64,000 nt of DNA. Source: Rhodocyclales bacterium (lineage in GTDB: Bacteria > Pseudomonadota > Gammaproteobacteria > Burkholderiales > Rhodocyclaceae). The notes under the pieces were generated by a model. That model ran no database searches. It saw nothing but the letters and a program-made list of their open reading frames with translations, and was not told the origin of the DNA. Positions 17,229 to 25,394 of the stretch are shown piece after piece. How positions within the stretch are numbered: the first letter of the stretch is position 1; each line of letters starts with the position of its first letter. A program made the translations under genes and the position numbers. Location: contig JACRPA010000003.1 in assembly GCA_016214145.1 (NCBI GenBank), forward strand, positions 62,001 through 126,000, read 5' to 3'.

Positions 17229-17924
17229 ATGGCGGAAGCGGGACGGGATGACCGGGATGAATTGAAAAAGAAGCTGGTGCGCCGCATCGGCGTCGCCGGC
17301 GTGCTCGTCGTCGTGCTGCTCGGCGGGCTGGCGCTGCTGGAAGATGTCCTGCTGGAGAAGCCTGCGCCGCCGCCCGCAGCGCCGGCGCCCGCGGCGGCGG
17401 CCAGGCCGGAAGAAGCCAGGCCTGCCGAGGAAAAACCCGCCGAGGAGAAAAAGGAAGAGGCGGCCAGGCCGGAAGAACCCAAGGCCGAGCCGGAGAAGAC
17501 CGAGATGCCTCTGGCGCCCGCGCCCGAACCGCGGCCCGCTTCCCGCGTCGTCATCAAGCCGCCCGCTGCCGCACCCGCCGCGCCGGCGAAGAAGGCGGCC
17601 ACGACCCAGGTCGAAAGGGTCGCGCCGGCCGCGCCGGCCACGCCGGCGCCCGCCGCGAAGCCCGACCCCGCCACTGTGATCCCCCAAGGGGACTTCCTTC
17701 GGGGCGTTGCGCGCAGCTACCGCCTGCAGATGGGCGTGTTCACCGCCGCGTCGAACGCCGAGGAGCTGCATGCCAGGCTGGAGAAGGCGGGCATCCCGTC
17801 CTACGTCGAGTCGCGCGTGCATGTCGGCCCCTTCAGGACGCAGAAGGAAGCCGACGAGGCGCGCCGCAAGCTGAAGGAGCTCGGTCTCGGCCCCGGCCTG
17901 CTGATCCCGCCGCTGAAACGTTAA
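17229..17924 (+). CDS. SPOR domain protein with Pro/Ala/Glu linker
   Basis: A 231-residue bitopic protein: a short cytoplasmic head, a membrane helix (RIGVAGVLVVVLLGGLALLE), a long Pro/Ala/Glu-rich periplasmic linker (about 40-155) and a C-terminal SPOR domain (YRLQMGVFTAASNAEELHARL, VHVGPFRTQKEADEARRKL). SPOR domains bind denuded glycan strands at the septum, so a cell-division role is likely. The linker just before the SPOR domain contains a repeat-derived stretch at 17684-17710, read as IPQGDFLRG and matching the core of the R1 elements. The gene follows DUF2802 by 10 bp. Confidence 0.88.
   Translation: MAEAGRDDRDELKKKLVRRIGVAGVLVVVLLGGLALLEDVLLEKPAPPPAAPAPAAAARPEEARPAEEKPAEEKKEEAARPEEPKAEPEKTEMPLAPAPEPRPASRVVIKPPAAAPAAPAKKAATTQVERVAPAAPATPAPAAKPDPATVIPQGDFLRGVARSYRLQMGVFTAASNAEELHARLEKAGIPSYVESRVHVGPFRTQKEADEARRKLKELGLGPGLLIPPLKR
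17684..17710. repeat. R1-core-like repeat fragment in the SPOR linker
   Basis: CCCCAAGGGGACTTCCTTC followed by GGGGC resembles the R1 loop sequence CCCACGGGGATTTCCTTCGG and the inverted tail at 4549-4570. It is translated in-frame in a low-complexity linker. Confidence 0.5.
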
Positions 17925-17933
17925 GGAGCTGTC

Positions 17934-18314
17934 ATGAGCAGGAAGATCATCGCCACCGGCAACGCCCCCGCCGCCATCGGCCCCTATTCGCAGGCGGTGC
18001 AGGCCGGCGGCGCCGTCTATCTCTCCGGCCAGATCGGCCTCGACCCGGCCACCATGCAGATGGCCGAGGGCATCGACGCGCAGATCGCGCGCGTGTTCGA
18101 CAACCTGAAGGCCGTCGCCGCCGCGGCCGGCGGCTCGCTCGCCGACGCCGTCAAGGTCAACATCTACGTCACCGACCTCGCCAACTTCGCCAGGGTGAAC
18201 GACGCCATGGCGAAATATTTCAGCCAGCCCTATCCGGCCCGCGCCACGGTGCAGGTGGCGGCACTGCCGCGCGGCGCGCTGGTCGAGGTCGACGCCGTTC
18301 TGGTCATTGCGTGA
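17934..18314 (+). CDS. ridA: RidA family reactive-intermediate deaminase
   Basis: A 126-residue RidA/YjgF protein at the normal family length. It shows [46 protein letters not shown] and a C-terminal stretch with the conserved Arg ([23 protein letters not shown]). RidA hydrolyses reactive enamines/imines such as 2-aminoacrylate. The ATG follows AAGGAGCTGTC. Its last four bases, GTGA, overlap the start of recG. Confidence 0.94.
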   Translation: MSRKIIATGNAPAAIGPYSQAVQAGGAVYLSGQIGLDPATMQMAEGIDAQIARVFDNLKAVAAAAGGSLADAVKVNIYVTDLANFARVNDAMAKYFSQPYPARATVQVAALPRGALVEVDAVLVIA

Positions 18315-20443
18315 CTGTGGTCTCGCGGTCCCGTAGGTCGGGCTTCAGCCCGACATCGGCCGCAGATGTCCCACGGGGATTTCCTTCGGTCATCGGGCTG
18401 AAGCCCGACCTACCCGGACATATCCCAGGCGTCACCCCGGCCACCGCGGCCAAGCTCGCCCAGCTCGGCATCCGCACGCAGGCCGACCTCGTCCTGCACC
18501 TGCCGCTGCGCTATGAGGACGAGACGCAGCTCACGCCGATCGCCGATCTGCGTCCCGGCGTCCCCGCCCAGGTCGAAGCCGAGATCGTCGAATCCGGCGT
18601 GCAGTACCGGCCGCGCCGCCAGCTCGTCGTGCGCGTGCGGGACGATGCCGGCGGCGATCTGGTGCTGCGCTTCCTGAATTTTTACGGCAGCCAGCTGAAG
18701 CAGCTTGCCCCGGGACGGCGCCTGCGCATTTTCGGCGAGCCGCGCGGCGGCTTCCTCGGCGACGAGATGGTGCATCCGCGCTACCGTCTCGTTGCGGAAG
18801 ACGATCCGCTGCCGCAGGCGATGACGCCGATCTATCCGACTACCGCCGGCCTCTCGCAGCTGGCGCTGCGCAAATGCATCGACCTCGCGCTGAGCGAGGC
18901 CGACCTCGCCGAGACCCTGCCCGAGCCGCTGCGCGGAAAACTCCATCTCGCGCCTTTCGCCGACAGCGTGCATCTGCTGCATCATCCGACGCCGGCCACC
19001 TCGCTGGCCGAGCTGTCCGACCGCGAACACCCGGCCTGGCAGCGCATCAAGTTCGACGAACTGCTCGCCCAGCAGCTTTCGCTGCGCCGCGCCCACGAAG
19101 CGCGCCGCGCCAAGACCGCGCCGCCCCTGCCGGCGAAAGGCACGCTGACGAAACAACTCCTCGCCGCGCTGCCCTTCAGGCTCACCGCCGCGCAGCAGCG
19201 TGTCTGGCGCGAGATCGCCGCCGATCTCGGCGAACATCACCCCATGCAGCGCCTGCTGCAGGGCGACGTCGGCAGCGGCAAGACGGTGGTCGCCGCGCTC
19301 GCCATGCTCGCCGCCGTCGAGAACGGCCACCAGGCCGCGCTCATGGCGCCCACCGAGATCCTCGCCGAGCAGCATTGGCGCAAGCTCTCGCAATGGCTCG
19401 CTCCGCTCGGCCTGGACATCGCCTGGCTCTCCGGCAGCCTGAAGAAGAAGGACAAGGCGGCGATGGCCGAGGCGATTTCCTCCGGCCGCGCACCGCTCGC
19501 CATCGGCACCCACGCCCTCATCGAGGAGGCGGTGGATTTCTCTCGCCTCGGCCTTGCCATCATCGACGAGCAGCACCGCTTCGGCGTGCGCCAGAGACTG
19601 ACTTTGCGCGAGAAGGGCGTCAATCCGCATCAGCTCATGATGTCCGCCACGCCGATCCCGCGCACCCTGGCCATGAGCTACTACGCCGACCTCGACGTTT
19701 CGGTGATCGACGAGCTGCCGCCCGGCAGGAAGCCCGTGCTCACCAAGCTGGTGTCGGAGGCGCGCCGCGACGAGGTCATCGCCCGCATCCGCGACGCCTG
19801 CGCGGAAGGCAGGCAGGCCTACTGGGTCTGCCCGCTCATCGAGGAATCCGAGAAACTGCAATTGCAGACGGCGGTGGATACCTTCGAGCGTTTGCGCGCC
19901 GAGTTGCCCGCACTGAACATCGGCCTGGTGCACGGCCGCCTCAAGGGCGAGGAGAAGGCGCGGGCGATGGGCGATTTCGCTTCGGGGAAAGTGCAGCTCC
20001 TCGTCGCCACCACGGTGATCGAGGTCGGCGTCGACGTGCCCAACGCCTCGCTGATGGTGATCGAGCACGCCGAGCGCTTCGGCCTCTCGCAACTGCACCA
20101 GTTGCGCGGACGCGTCGGCCGCGGCGCCGACGCATCGGCCTGCATCCTGCTCTACGCCCATCCGCTCGGCGAGACGGCGCGGGCGCGGCTGAAAGTCATC
20201 TTCGAGAATGCCGACGGCTTCGAGATCGCCCGCCAGGATTTGCATCTGCGCGGCCCCGGCGAATTCCTCGGCAGCCGCCAGAGCGGCGTGCCGCTGCTGC
20301 GCTTCGCCGACCTGGAGGCCGACGCCGACCTGCTTGAAGCGGCGCGCGAGACGGCGGAATTGCTGCTGAAGGAATACCCCGACGTCGCCGACCGGCACGT
20401 CGAACGCTGGCTGGGCGGCAGAAGGGAACTGCTCAAGGTTTGA
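18311..20443 (+). CDS. recG: ATP-dependent DNA helicase RecG
   Basis: About 710 residues from the GTG at 18311, which overlaps the ridA stop. After an unusual N-terminus come the wedge/OB domain (about 60-170) and the helicase motor with GDVGSGKT (about 318), DEQH (about 419), [11 protein letters not shown] and the C-terminal [10 protein letters not shown] of RecG. It remodels stalled forks and branched recombination intermediates. Oddity: residues about 7-37 are encoded by an R1 palindromic repeat (18331-18414), replacing the usual native beginning; native-type sequence starts near [17 protein letters not shown]. Confidence 0.95.
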   Translation: MTVVSRSRRSGFSPTSAADVPRGFPSVIGLKPDLPGHIPGVTPATAAKLAQLGIRTQADLVLHLPLRYEDETQLTPIADLRPGVPAQVEAEIVESGVQYRPRRQLVVRVRDDAGGDLVLRFLNFYGSQLKQLAPGRRLRIFGEPRGGFLGDEMVHPRYRLVAEDDPLPQAMTPIYPTTAGLSQLALRKCIDLALSEADLAETLPEPLRGKLHLAPFADSVHLLHHPTPATSLAELSDREHPAWQRIKFDELLAQQLSLRRAHEARRAKTAPPLPAKGTLTKQLLAALPFRLTAAQQRVWREIAADLGEHHPMQRLLQGDVGSGKTVVAALAMLAAVENGHQAALMAPTEILAEQHWRKLSQWLAPLGLDIAWLSGSLKKKDKAAMAEAISSGRAPLAIGTHALIEEAVDFSRLGLAIIDEQHRFGVRQRLTLREKGVNPHQLMMSATPIPRTLAMSYYADLDVSVIDELPPGRKPVLTKLVSEARRDEVIARIRDACAEGRQAYWVCPLIEESEKLQLQTAVDTFERLRAELPALNIGLVHGRLKGEEKARAMGDFASGKVQLLVATTVIEVGVDVPNASLMVIEHAERFGLSQLHQLRGRVGRGADASACILLYAHPLGETARARLKVIFENADGFEIARQDLHLRGPGEFLGSRQSGVPLLRFADLEADADLLEAARETAELLLKEYPDVADRHVERWLGGRRELLKV
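18331..18414. repeat. R1 palindromic repeat, copy 3 (translated as RecG N-terminus)
   Basis: GTAGGTCGGGCTTCAGCCC left arm, GTCCCACGGGGATTTCC loop, GGGCTGAAGCCCGACCTAC right arm. In the recG frame the loop and right arm read [14 protein letters not shown]. Confidence 0.85.
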
Positions 20444-20501
20444 TCTGGACAACCCTGAACTGCCTTGTAAGAACCCATTCCGGGCGCCTATACTTCGCAC
20501 C

Positions 20502-21203
20502 ATGCTGATGAAGAAAACCGCTCAAACGGACTTCCGCGAGACCCCTCTCTATACCGCCACCGAGGCGGCGCATTACCTGCGCGTTCCCGTGTCGACGGTG
20601 CGTGCGTGGGCGTTCGGCCAGGGCCACCGCAAGGATGGGTCCAGGCAGTTCAAGTCGGTGATCGAACTGAGCAAGCGCCAGGGGCGACAGCTCACGTTCA
20701 TCAACCTGGTCGAACTGTTCGTGCTGTCCGCGATCCGCCGCCGGCATGGCGTGGCCCTGCCTCAAGTCCGGCGCGCCCTGGATTACCTGAAGAAGAGTTT
20801 TCCCTCGCCGCATCCTCTCGCCGACCACGAGTTCCAGACCAACGGCGTCGATCTTTTTGCCAAGAAGTTTGGCGAATACCTCAATCTGTCGCGCGATGGC
20901 CAGATCGAGATCAAGCAGCTGATCGAGGCGCGCCTGCGCTGCGTCATGCGCGACGCTGCCGGCGTACCCCTCAAGCTGTACCTCTCTCCGCGGAGCGCGG
21001 AGGGGGCGAATCTCGGCATTGTGCTGATCGATCCGCGATTCGGCTTCGGCCGGCCGGTCATCGAGGGCACCGGTATCCGCACGGAGGTCATCGTCGGCCG
21101 CTTCAGCGCCGGCGAGACGATCGACTCGATTGCCGAGGACTACGGCCGCTCGCGGGATGAGATCGAGGAAATCGTCCGCGGCGAACTGCCGCTGGCCGCG
21201 TGA
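20502..21203 (+). CDS. VapB45-like antitoxin with N-terminal HTH and DUF433
   Basis: A 233-residue protein. The N-terminal half has a helix-turn-helix of MerR-like type (YTATEAAHYLRVPVSTVRAW) followed by RRRHGVALPQVRRALDYL. The C-terminal part is a DUF433 domain (RPVIEGTGIRTEVIVGRF, ETIDSIAEDYGRSRDEIEEI). This layout is known for antitoxins paired with DUF5615/VapC45 PIN-like toxins. The last four bases GTGA overlap the toxin start. The pair sits between recG and ubiA and is followed by an R2 element. Confidence 0.82.
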   Translation: MLMKKTAQTDFRETPLYTATEAAHYLRVPVSTVRAWAFGQGHRKDGSRQFKSVIELSKRQGRQLTFINLVELFVLSAIRRRHGVALPQVRRALDYLKKSFPSPHPLADHEFQTNGVDLFAKKFGEYLNLSRDGQIEIKQLIEARLRCVMRDAAGVPLKLYLSPRSAEGANLGIVLIDPRFGFGRPVIEGTGIRTEVIVGRFSAGETIDSIAEDYGRSRDEIEEIVRGELPLAA

Positions 21204-21601
21204 CGCCGAAGCCCGCCAGCGGCCTCGTCTTTTTCATCGACCGCAGTCTTGGCCGCAAGTATGTCGCGCAGGCGCTGCGCGAGACCGGTGCGACGGTCGA
21301 GGTCCACGACGATCATTTCCCCCAGAACACAACCGATGTCGATTGGCTGACGGAAGTCGGCCGGCGCGGCTGGGTGGTGCTCTCCAAGGACGAACGCATT
21401 CGCCGCAACCGGATCGAACGCGCCGCGCTGGACGCGACGCAGGTTCGCGCCTTCTTTCTGACCCAACAGGACATCACCGGTCCGGAGATGGCCGACCTGT
21501 TCAAGAGCGTACTGAAGGGCATGGAGAACCGGGCCGTCTCGCAGCCAGCGCCTTTCATTTACACGATTTCCCGCAGCGGGCAGTTCTCTCGGGTCAAATA
21601 G
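21200..21601 (+). CDS. VapC45-like PIN-domain toxin
   Basis: A 133-residue PIN-like protein. Acidic residues at the expected places include the Asp in VFFIDRSLGRKY, Asp in VHDDHFP and the Asp/Glu in VVLSKDERIRRN, consistent with a metal-dependent RNase fold of the Mut7-C/VapC45 group. It starts at a GTG overlapping the antitoxin gene by four bases, so the antitoxin is made first from the same message. RNase activity and target are inferred from the family. Confidence 0.8.
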   Translation: MTPKPASGLVFFIDRSLGRKYVAQALRETGATVEVHDDHFPQNTTDVDWLTEVGRRGWVVLSKDERIRRNRIERAALDATQVRAFFLTQQDITGPEMADLFKSVLKGMENRAVSQPAPFIYTISRSGQFSRVK

Positions 21602-21641
21602 CGGCAGCTTGCTGCCTGGTATCGGCGCCAGGCGCGGCAGG

Positions 21642-21666
21642 AAAAGTCAGTCTCCATAGCACGGCG
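21642..21666 (+). repeat. R2 element, copy 3
   Basis: AAAAGTCAGTCTCCATAGC followed by ACGGCGA, intergenic between the VapBC45-like pair and ubiA. Confidence 0.75.
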
Positions 21667-21733
21667 ATTCAACGAGGGGCTGCTGCGCCGCACAGGGTTC
21701 AGGCCGCGTCCGTTCGCGGTGTAAAATCCGCCC

Positions 21734-22627
21734 ATGTCCGAACTCACCCTGCGCCAGCGCCTCGACGCCTACGAACGCCTGATGCGGCTCGACAAGCCGA
21801 TCGGCACGCTGCTGTTGTTGTGGCCGACGATGTGGGCGGTGTGGATCTCTGCAGAGGGTGCGCCGAGCCTGTTCATCGTCTGGATCTTCGCGCTGGGCAC
21901 GCTGCTGATGCGCTCGGCCGGCGTGGTGATGAACGATTACGCCGACCGGCATTTCGATCTGCACGTGGAGCGCACGAAGAACCGGCCGCTGACCGCCGGC
22001 ATCGTCTCGGAGCGCGAGGCGCTGTGGCTTGCCACCGGCGTGACGCTGTGCGCCTTCCTGCTCATCCTGCCGCTGCACAAGCTGGTGTGGGCGCTCTCGG
22101 TGGTGGCGCTGTTCCTGGCGGCGAGCTATCCGCTCACCAAGCGCTTCCTCGCCATCCCGCAGGCGTATCTCGGGGTGGCCTTCGGCTTCGGCATCCCGAT
22201 GGCCTTCGCGGCGCAGCTCTACACGGTGCCGCCGCTGGCCTGGGTGATGCTATTGGCGAACATCTTCTGGGCCATCGGCTACGACACCTGCTACGCCATG
22301 GTGGACCGCGAGGACGACCTGAAGATCGGCATCAAGACTTCCGCCATCACCTTCGGCCGCTTCGACGTGGCGGCGGTGATGGCCAGCTACGCGATCACGT
22401 TGTCGATCCTTGCGTGGGTCGGCGCGCAAGCCGGGCGCGGCATGCTCTATTACGCCGGACTGGCGGTGGCGGCGGGGATGATGCTAAGGCATTACTTCTG
22501 GATCCGCGGCCGCGAGCGCATGCCGTGCTTCCGCGCCTTCATGGACAACAACTGGGTCGGCGCGGCGATCTTCGCCGGCCTCTTCGCCGACTACGCGCTG
22601 CGCTCCGGCCGCTGGCCGACCCTCTGA
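21734..22627 (+). CDS. ubiA: 4-hydroxybenzoate polyprenyltransferase
   Basis: A 297-residue integral-membrane prenyltransferase with about eight to nine hydrophobic helices. Both Asp-rich motifs are present: NDYADRHFD (about 72-80) and [12 protein letters not shown] (about 193-204). Length and motifs match UbiA, which attaches the polyprenyl tail to 4-hydroxybenzoate in ubiquinone synthesis. UbiD, acting next in the pathway, is at 60.9 kb. The start is ATG 21734, [20 protein letters not shown]. Confidence 0.94.
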   Translation: MSELTLRQRLDAYERLMRLDKPIGTLLLLWPTMWAVWISAEGAPSLFIVWIFALGTLLMRSAGVVMNDYADRHFDLHVERTKNRPLTAGIVSEREALWLATGVTLCAFLLILPLHKLVWALSVVALFLAASYPLTKRFLAIPQAYLGVAFGFGIPMAFAAQLYTVPPLAWVMLLANIFWAIGYDTCYAMVDREDDLKIGIKTSAITFGRFDVAAVMASYAITLSILAWVGAQAGRGMLYYAGLAVAAGMMLRHYFWIRGRERMPCFRAFMDNNWVGAAIFAGLFADYALRSGRWPTL

Positions 22628-22634
22628 GTTCCGC

Positions 22635-23180
22635 TCAGCGCTTTCCCGCGCCCATCGGCGTCAGGCCCTTGCAGTCCGGGCCGAGATACGTCATCTGCGA
22701 CTCCATCTGCATGGTGTGGCGGCCGGAAGCGTCCATCGTGACCGCATCCATGCGCGAGTTGATGGTGTTGCCCGAAACCGTGCTCTCGCCCTTGCCCTGG
22801 GTGCGGCGCCCTTCGATGGCGCAGTCGTACTCGTAGCGGGTGGTGCTGCCGCTGCGGCTCATCTTGGTCGGCTGGCAGCGCCCCTCGTGGTCGATCATGG
22901 GGGCGTCACGCTTGGCCATTTCCTCGCTGATGCACATGCGCGTGGCGCCGCCGGGCCCCATGCTCATGCCCTGGCGGCCCATCATGGCTTCCATCTGCTT
23001 GCGCTGCTCGGGCGGCAGGCCGGCCATCTGCTGCTGCATCTGACGCATCTGGGCCTGCATGTCCTGGCCGTCGATGATCTGCTTGCTGGTCTTCATTTCC
23101 CACAGGCCGGCCTTCATGTCGCCGGCGAAGGCGGGGGCGGCGAGCAGGGACAGGCCGAGGGCAAGAATCAACTTTTTCAT
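22635..23180 (-). CDS. DUF3617 family exported protein
   Basis: A 181-residue protein with a signal peptide cut after AAPAFAG, then the DUF3617 hallmark MKAGLWEMKTSKQIIDG. A Met/Gln-rich segment (about 45-78, MQAQMRQMQQQMAGLPPEQR) and two Cys follow. The family is common in proteobacteria and has no established function. AAAGGAG lies before the ATG. It converges on ubiA with an 8-bp gap and diverges from the histidine kinase gene. Confidence 0.87.
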   Translation of the reverse strand: MKKLILALGLSLLAAPAFAGDMKAGLWEMKTSKQIIDGQDMQAQMRQMQQQMAGLPPEQRKQMEAMMGRQGMSMGPGGATRMCISEEMAKRDAPMIDHEGRCQPTKMSRSGSTTRYEYDCAIEGRRTQGKGESTVSGNTINSRMDAVTMDASGRHTMQMESQMTYLGPDCKGLTPMGAGKR

Positions 23181-23267
23181 CGCAGGCTCCTTTGCGTGGT
23201 TGGCCGGCCGGAAATGGCGGCATCATCAAGCGGACATTGTGCCAGAAGCCGGGCCTGGATTCTTCCT

Positions 23268-23316
23268 GGGGCCTGTTCACATTAGTTTTGCCGACAAAAC
23301 TAACGTGAACAGGCCC
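23268..23316. repeat. R6 palindrome, copy 2
   Basis: GGGCCTGTTCACATTAGTTT and its near-exact reverse complement (AAACTAACGTGAACAGGCCC) flank a few central bases. It is related to the perfect palindrome at 15421-15471, with matching outer arms and a diverged core. Confidence 0.8.
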
Positions 23317-23373
23317 TGGGGTTTCCATGCTTCAATCCTGCTTGAAGAGTGATAAATTGGCGGGCAGCCGGCG

Positions 23374-23415
23374 CGGACTATTGGGGTGATTACCTAGTTC
23401 TCCGGCGGTTGTCCC
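23374..23415 (+). promoter_or_regulatory. Candidate 42-bp operator, copy A (upstream of the histidine kinase)
   Basis: Shares the central GTGATTACCTAG and the right-hand GGTTGTCCCTGA with the site at 47785-47826. It ends 61 bp before the kinase ATG, suggesting autoregulation. Confidence 0.5.
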
Positions 23416-23476
23416 TGATTGATCCGGATGGGGAGGCTGTTAAGGTTGCATTGCACAATGGAGCAGTGTCGGCGAA

Positions 23477-24772
23477 ATGATCACTGGTAGCGACGCGATG
23501 TGGCTGGGATTTGTTGCCCTGTGGGGCGCGCTGACGGTCGCGCTGATCGCCCTTGCGGTGATGCTGCTCCGCCTGCGCGAGGCGGAGCAGCGGCTGCGCG
23601 ACAAGGAGGCCGAGCAGCAGGGCGTGCTGGACCGCCTGCAGGAGAACGAATACCGCCTTCGCACCATCATCGAATCCGAACCCGAGTGCGTCAAGCTGCA
23701 GGCCGCCGACGGCACCGTCCTGGAAATCAACCCGGCCGGGCTCAGGCTGGTGGACGCCGGCCGGCCGGAGGACATCATCGGCAAGAAGATCTATGACGTC
23801 GTCGCGCAGGAATACAAGGACATCTACCGGGAAAACATGCGGCGCGTCTTCGAAGGCGAAGCCGTGGTGTACGAGTTCAAGTCGATCACCCTCAAGGGCA
23901 GGACGTGCTGGATGGAGACGCATGCCGTGCCCTTGCGCGATGCGCGCGGCGCGGTCTACGCGCTGCTCGGCATCACGCGCGACATCACCGAACACAAGTG
24001 GGCCGAGGAGCAGGGGCGGCGGCACCAGACGGAACTGGCGCGGGTGGCCCGCCTGTCGACCATGGGCGAAATGGCCACCGGCCTGGCCCACGAACTCAAC
24101 CAGCCGCTCTCGGCGATCGCCAACTTCGCGCGCGGCTGCATCCGCCGGCTGCGCAGCGGCGATGTGGCGCCGGCCGACCTGATCGAGCCGCTCGAGGAGG
24201 TCTGCGAGCAGGCGGAGCGCGCCGGGGAGATCATGCGCCACGTGCGCGATTTCGTCCGCAAGAGCGAGCCGAGGATGACGGCCGTCGACATCAACCAGGT
24301 CGTGCGCAGCGTGGTCAAGTTCACCGAACTGGAAGCGCGCCAGCATGAAACGGTCGTGACGCTCCACCTGGCGCCGCAGCAGCCCCGGGTGTGGGCCGAT
24401 TCCATCATGGTCGAGCAGGTCATCTGCAACCTGGTGCGCAACGCCATGGAGGCGATGGCCGAGACGCGCTCCCTGCGCCGCGAGATCATGATCCGCACCG
24501 TGCCGCAGGGCGAGGACGCCATCGAAATCGAGGTCATCGACACCGGCCCCGGCATCGACGGCGCGGTCATCGACCAGGTCTTCGACCAGTTCTTCACCAC
24601 CAAGCCGGAAGGCGTCGGCATGGGCCTGTCGATCAGCCGTTCGATCGTCGAGTCGCATGGCGGCAGCATCCGCGCCGAGTCGCGGGCGGGCGGCGCCACG
24701 TTCCGCTTCACCCTGCAGGCCATTCCGCTCAGGTTGAGCAGCGATGAGCGACGCTACAGTCTTCATAGTTGA
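23477..24772 (+). CDS. PAS-containing sensor histidine kinase (FixL-like)
   Basis: A 431-residue kinase: one N-terminal membrane helix (MWLGFVALWGALTVALIALA), a coiled linker, a PAS domain (about 55-165), a HisKA domain with the phospho-accepting His205 in MATGLAHELNQPLSAI, and an ATPase domain with N-box NLVRNAMEAMAE, DTGPGID and GVGMGLSISRSIVE. There is no obvious heme-PAS signature, so the signal is unknown. It overlaps the response-regulator gene by 29 bp. The 42-bp site upstream recurs before the NO-reductase-like and formate dehydrogenase genes, suggesting what this pair controls (inference). Confidence 0.92.
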   Translation: MITGSDAMWLGFVALWGALTVALIALAVMLLRLREAEQRLRDKEAEQQGVLDRLQENEYRLRTIIESEPECVKLQAADGTVLEINPAGLRLVDAGRPEDIIGKKIYDVVAQEYKDIYRENMRRVFEGEAVVYEFKSITLKGRTCWMETHAVPLRDARGAVYALLGITRDITEHKWAEEQGRRHQTELARVARLSTMGEMATGLAHELNQPLSAIANFARGCIRRLRSGDVAPADLIEPLEEVCEQAERAGEIMRHVRDFVRKSEPRMTAVDINQVVRSVVKFTELEARQHETVVTLHLAPQQPRVWADSIMVEQVICNLVRNAMEAMAETRSLRREIMIRTVPQGEDAIEIEVIDTGPGIDGAVIDQVFDQFFTTKPEGVGMGLSISRSIVESHGGSIRAESRAGGATFRFTLQAIPLRLSSDERRYSLHS

Positions 24773-25355
24773 CGACGACCAGGCCGTCGCCCGCAGCCTG
24801 CGCTGGCTGATCGAGACGGTGCGGCTGAAGGTCGAGACCTTCGCTTCGGCGCAGGCGTTTCTCGACGGCTACGATGCGTCGAAACCGGGGTGCCTGGTGC
24901 TCGACGTGCGCATGCCGGGGATGAGCGGCCTGGAACTGCAGGAACGCCTCGCCGCGCGGCGCACCCACCACGTGCCGATCATCTTCATCACCGGCCACGG
25001 CGACGTGCAGATGGCGGTGCGGGCGGTGCAGGCCGGCGCCTTCGACTTCGTCGAGAAGCCCTTCAACGACCAGGACCTGCTCGACCGCATCCAGCGCGCC
25101 ATCGCCTTCGAAGGCGAGCAGCGCGGGCGGGAGGCGCATCGCGCCCAGTTGCGGGCGCTCTTCGCCAGCCTGACGCCGCGCGAGCGCGAGGTGCTCGATC
25201 TCGTCGTCGAGGGTCTGTCGAACAAGGCCATCGCCAACGCGCTGGGCTTGAGCGCCAAGACCGTGGAAGTGCATCGCGCCAAGGTGATGGAGAAGCTGCA
25301 CGCTCGCTCGCTCTCCGACCTGGTGAAGCTGGCCATGCAGCACCAGGCGGCATAG
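24744..25355 (+). CDS. FixJ/NarL-family response regulator
   Basis: A 203-residue two-domain regulator. The receiver has the acidic pocket DDD at 10-12, phospho-acceptor Asp54 in LVLDVRMPGMSG, Thr in FITGHGD and Lys in FVEKPF. The LuxR-type DNA-binding domain is LTPREREVLDLVVEGLSNKA with KTVEVHRAKVMEKL. It is the partner of the overlapping kinase. NarL/FixJ regulators often bind TACYY-type heptamers, and TACCTAG occurs in the shared 42-bp site, making this protein the first candidate for its binder (inference). Confidence 0.94.
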   Translation: MSDATVFIVDDDQAVARSLRWLIETVRLKVETFASAQAFLDGYDASKPGCLVLDVRMPGMSGLELQERLAARRTHHVPIIFITGHGDVQMAVRAVQAGAFDFVEKPFNDQDLLDRIQRAIAFEGEQRGREAHRAQLRALFASLTPREREVLDLVVEGLSNKAIANALGLSAKTVEVHRAKVMEKLHARSLSDLVKLAMQHQAA

Positions 25356-25368
25356 CCGCCATCCCGAA

Positions 25369-25394
25369 CGCCGTACTACAGCGACTGACTTTTC
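25369..25394 (-). repeat. R2 element, copy 4 (contains the lpd stop codon)
   Basis: On the minus strand AAAAGTCAGTCGCTGTAGTA followed by CGGCG. The lpd reading frame runs into it as KSQSL and stops at its TAG. Confidence 0.75.

Noticed and set aside
19594-19605. R2-like core inside recG (GAGACTGACTTT)
   Set aside because: It encodes the conserved FGVRQRL-type segment of RecG and the rest of the element does not match, so it is most likely chance.
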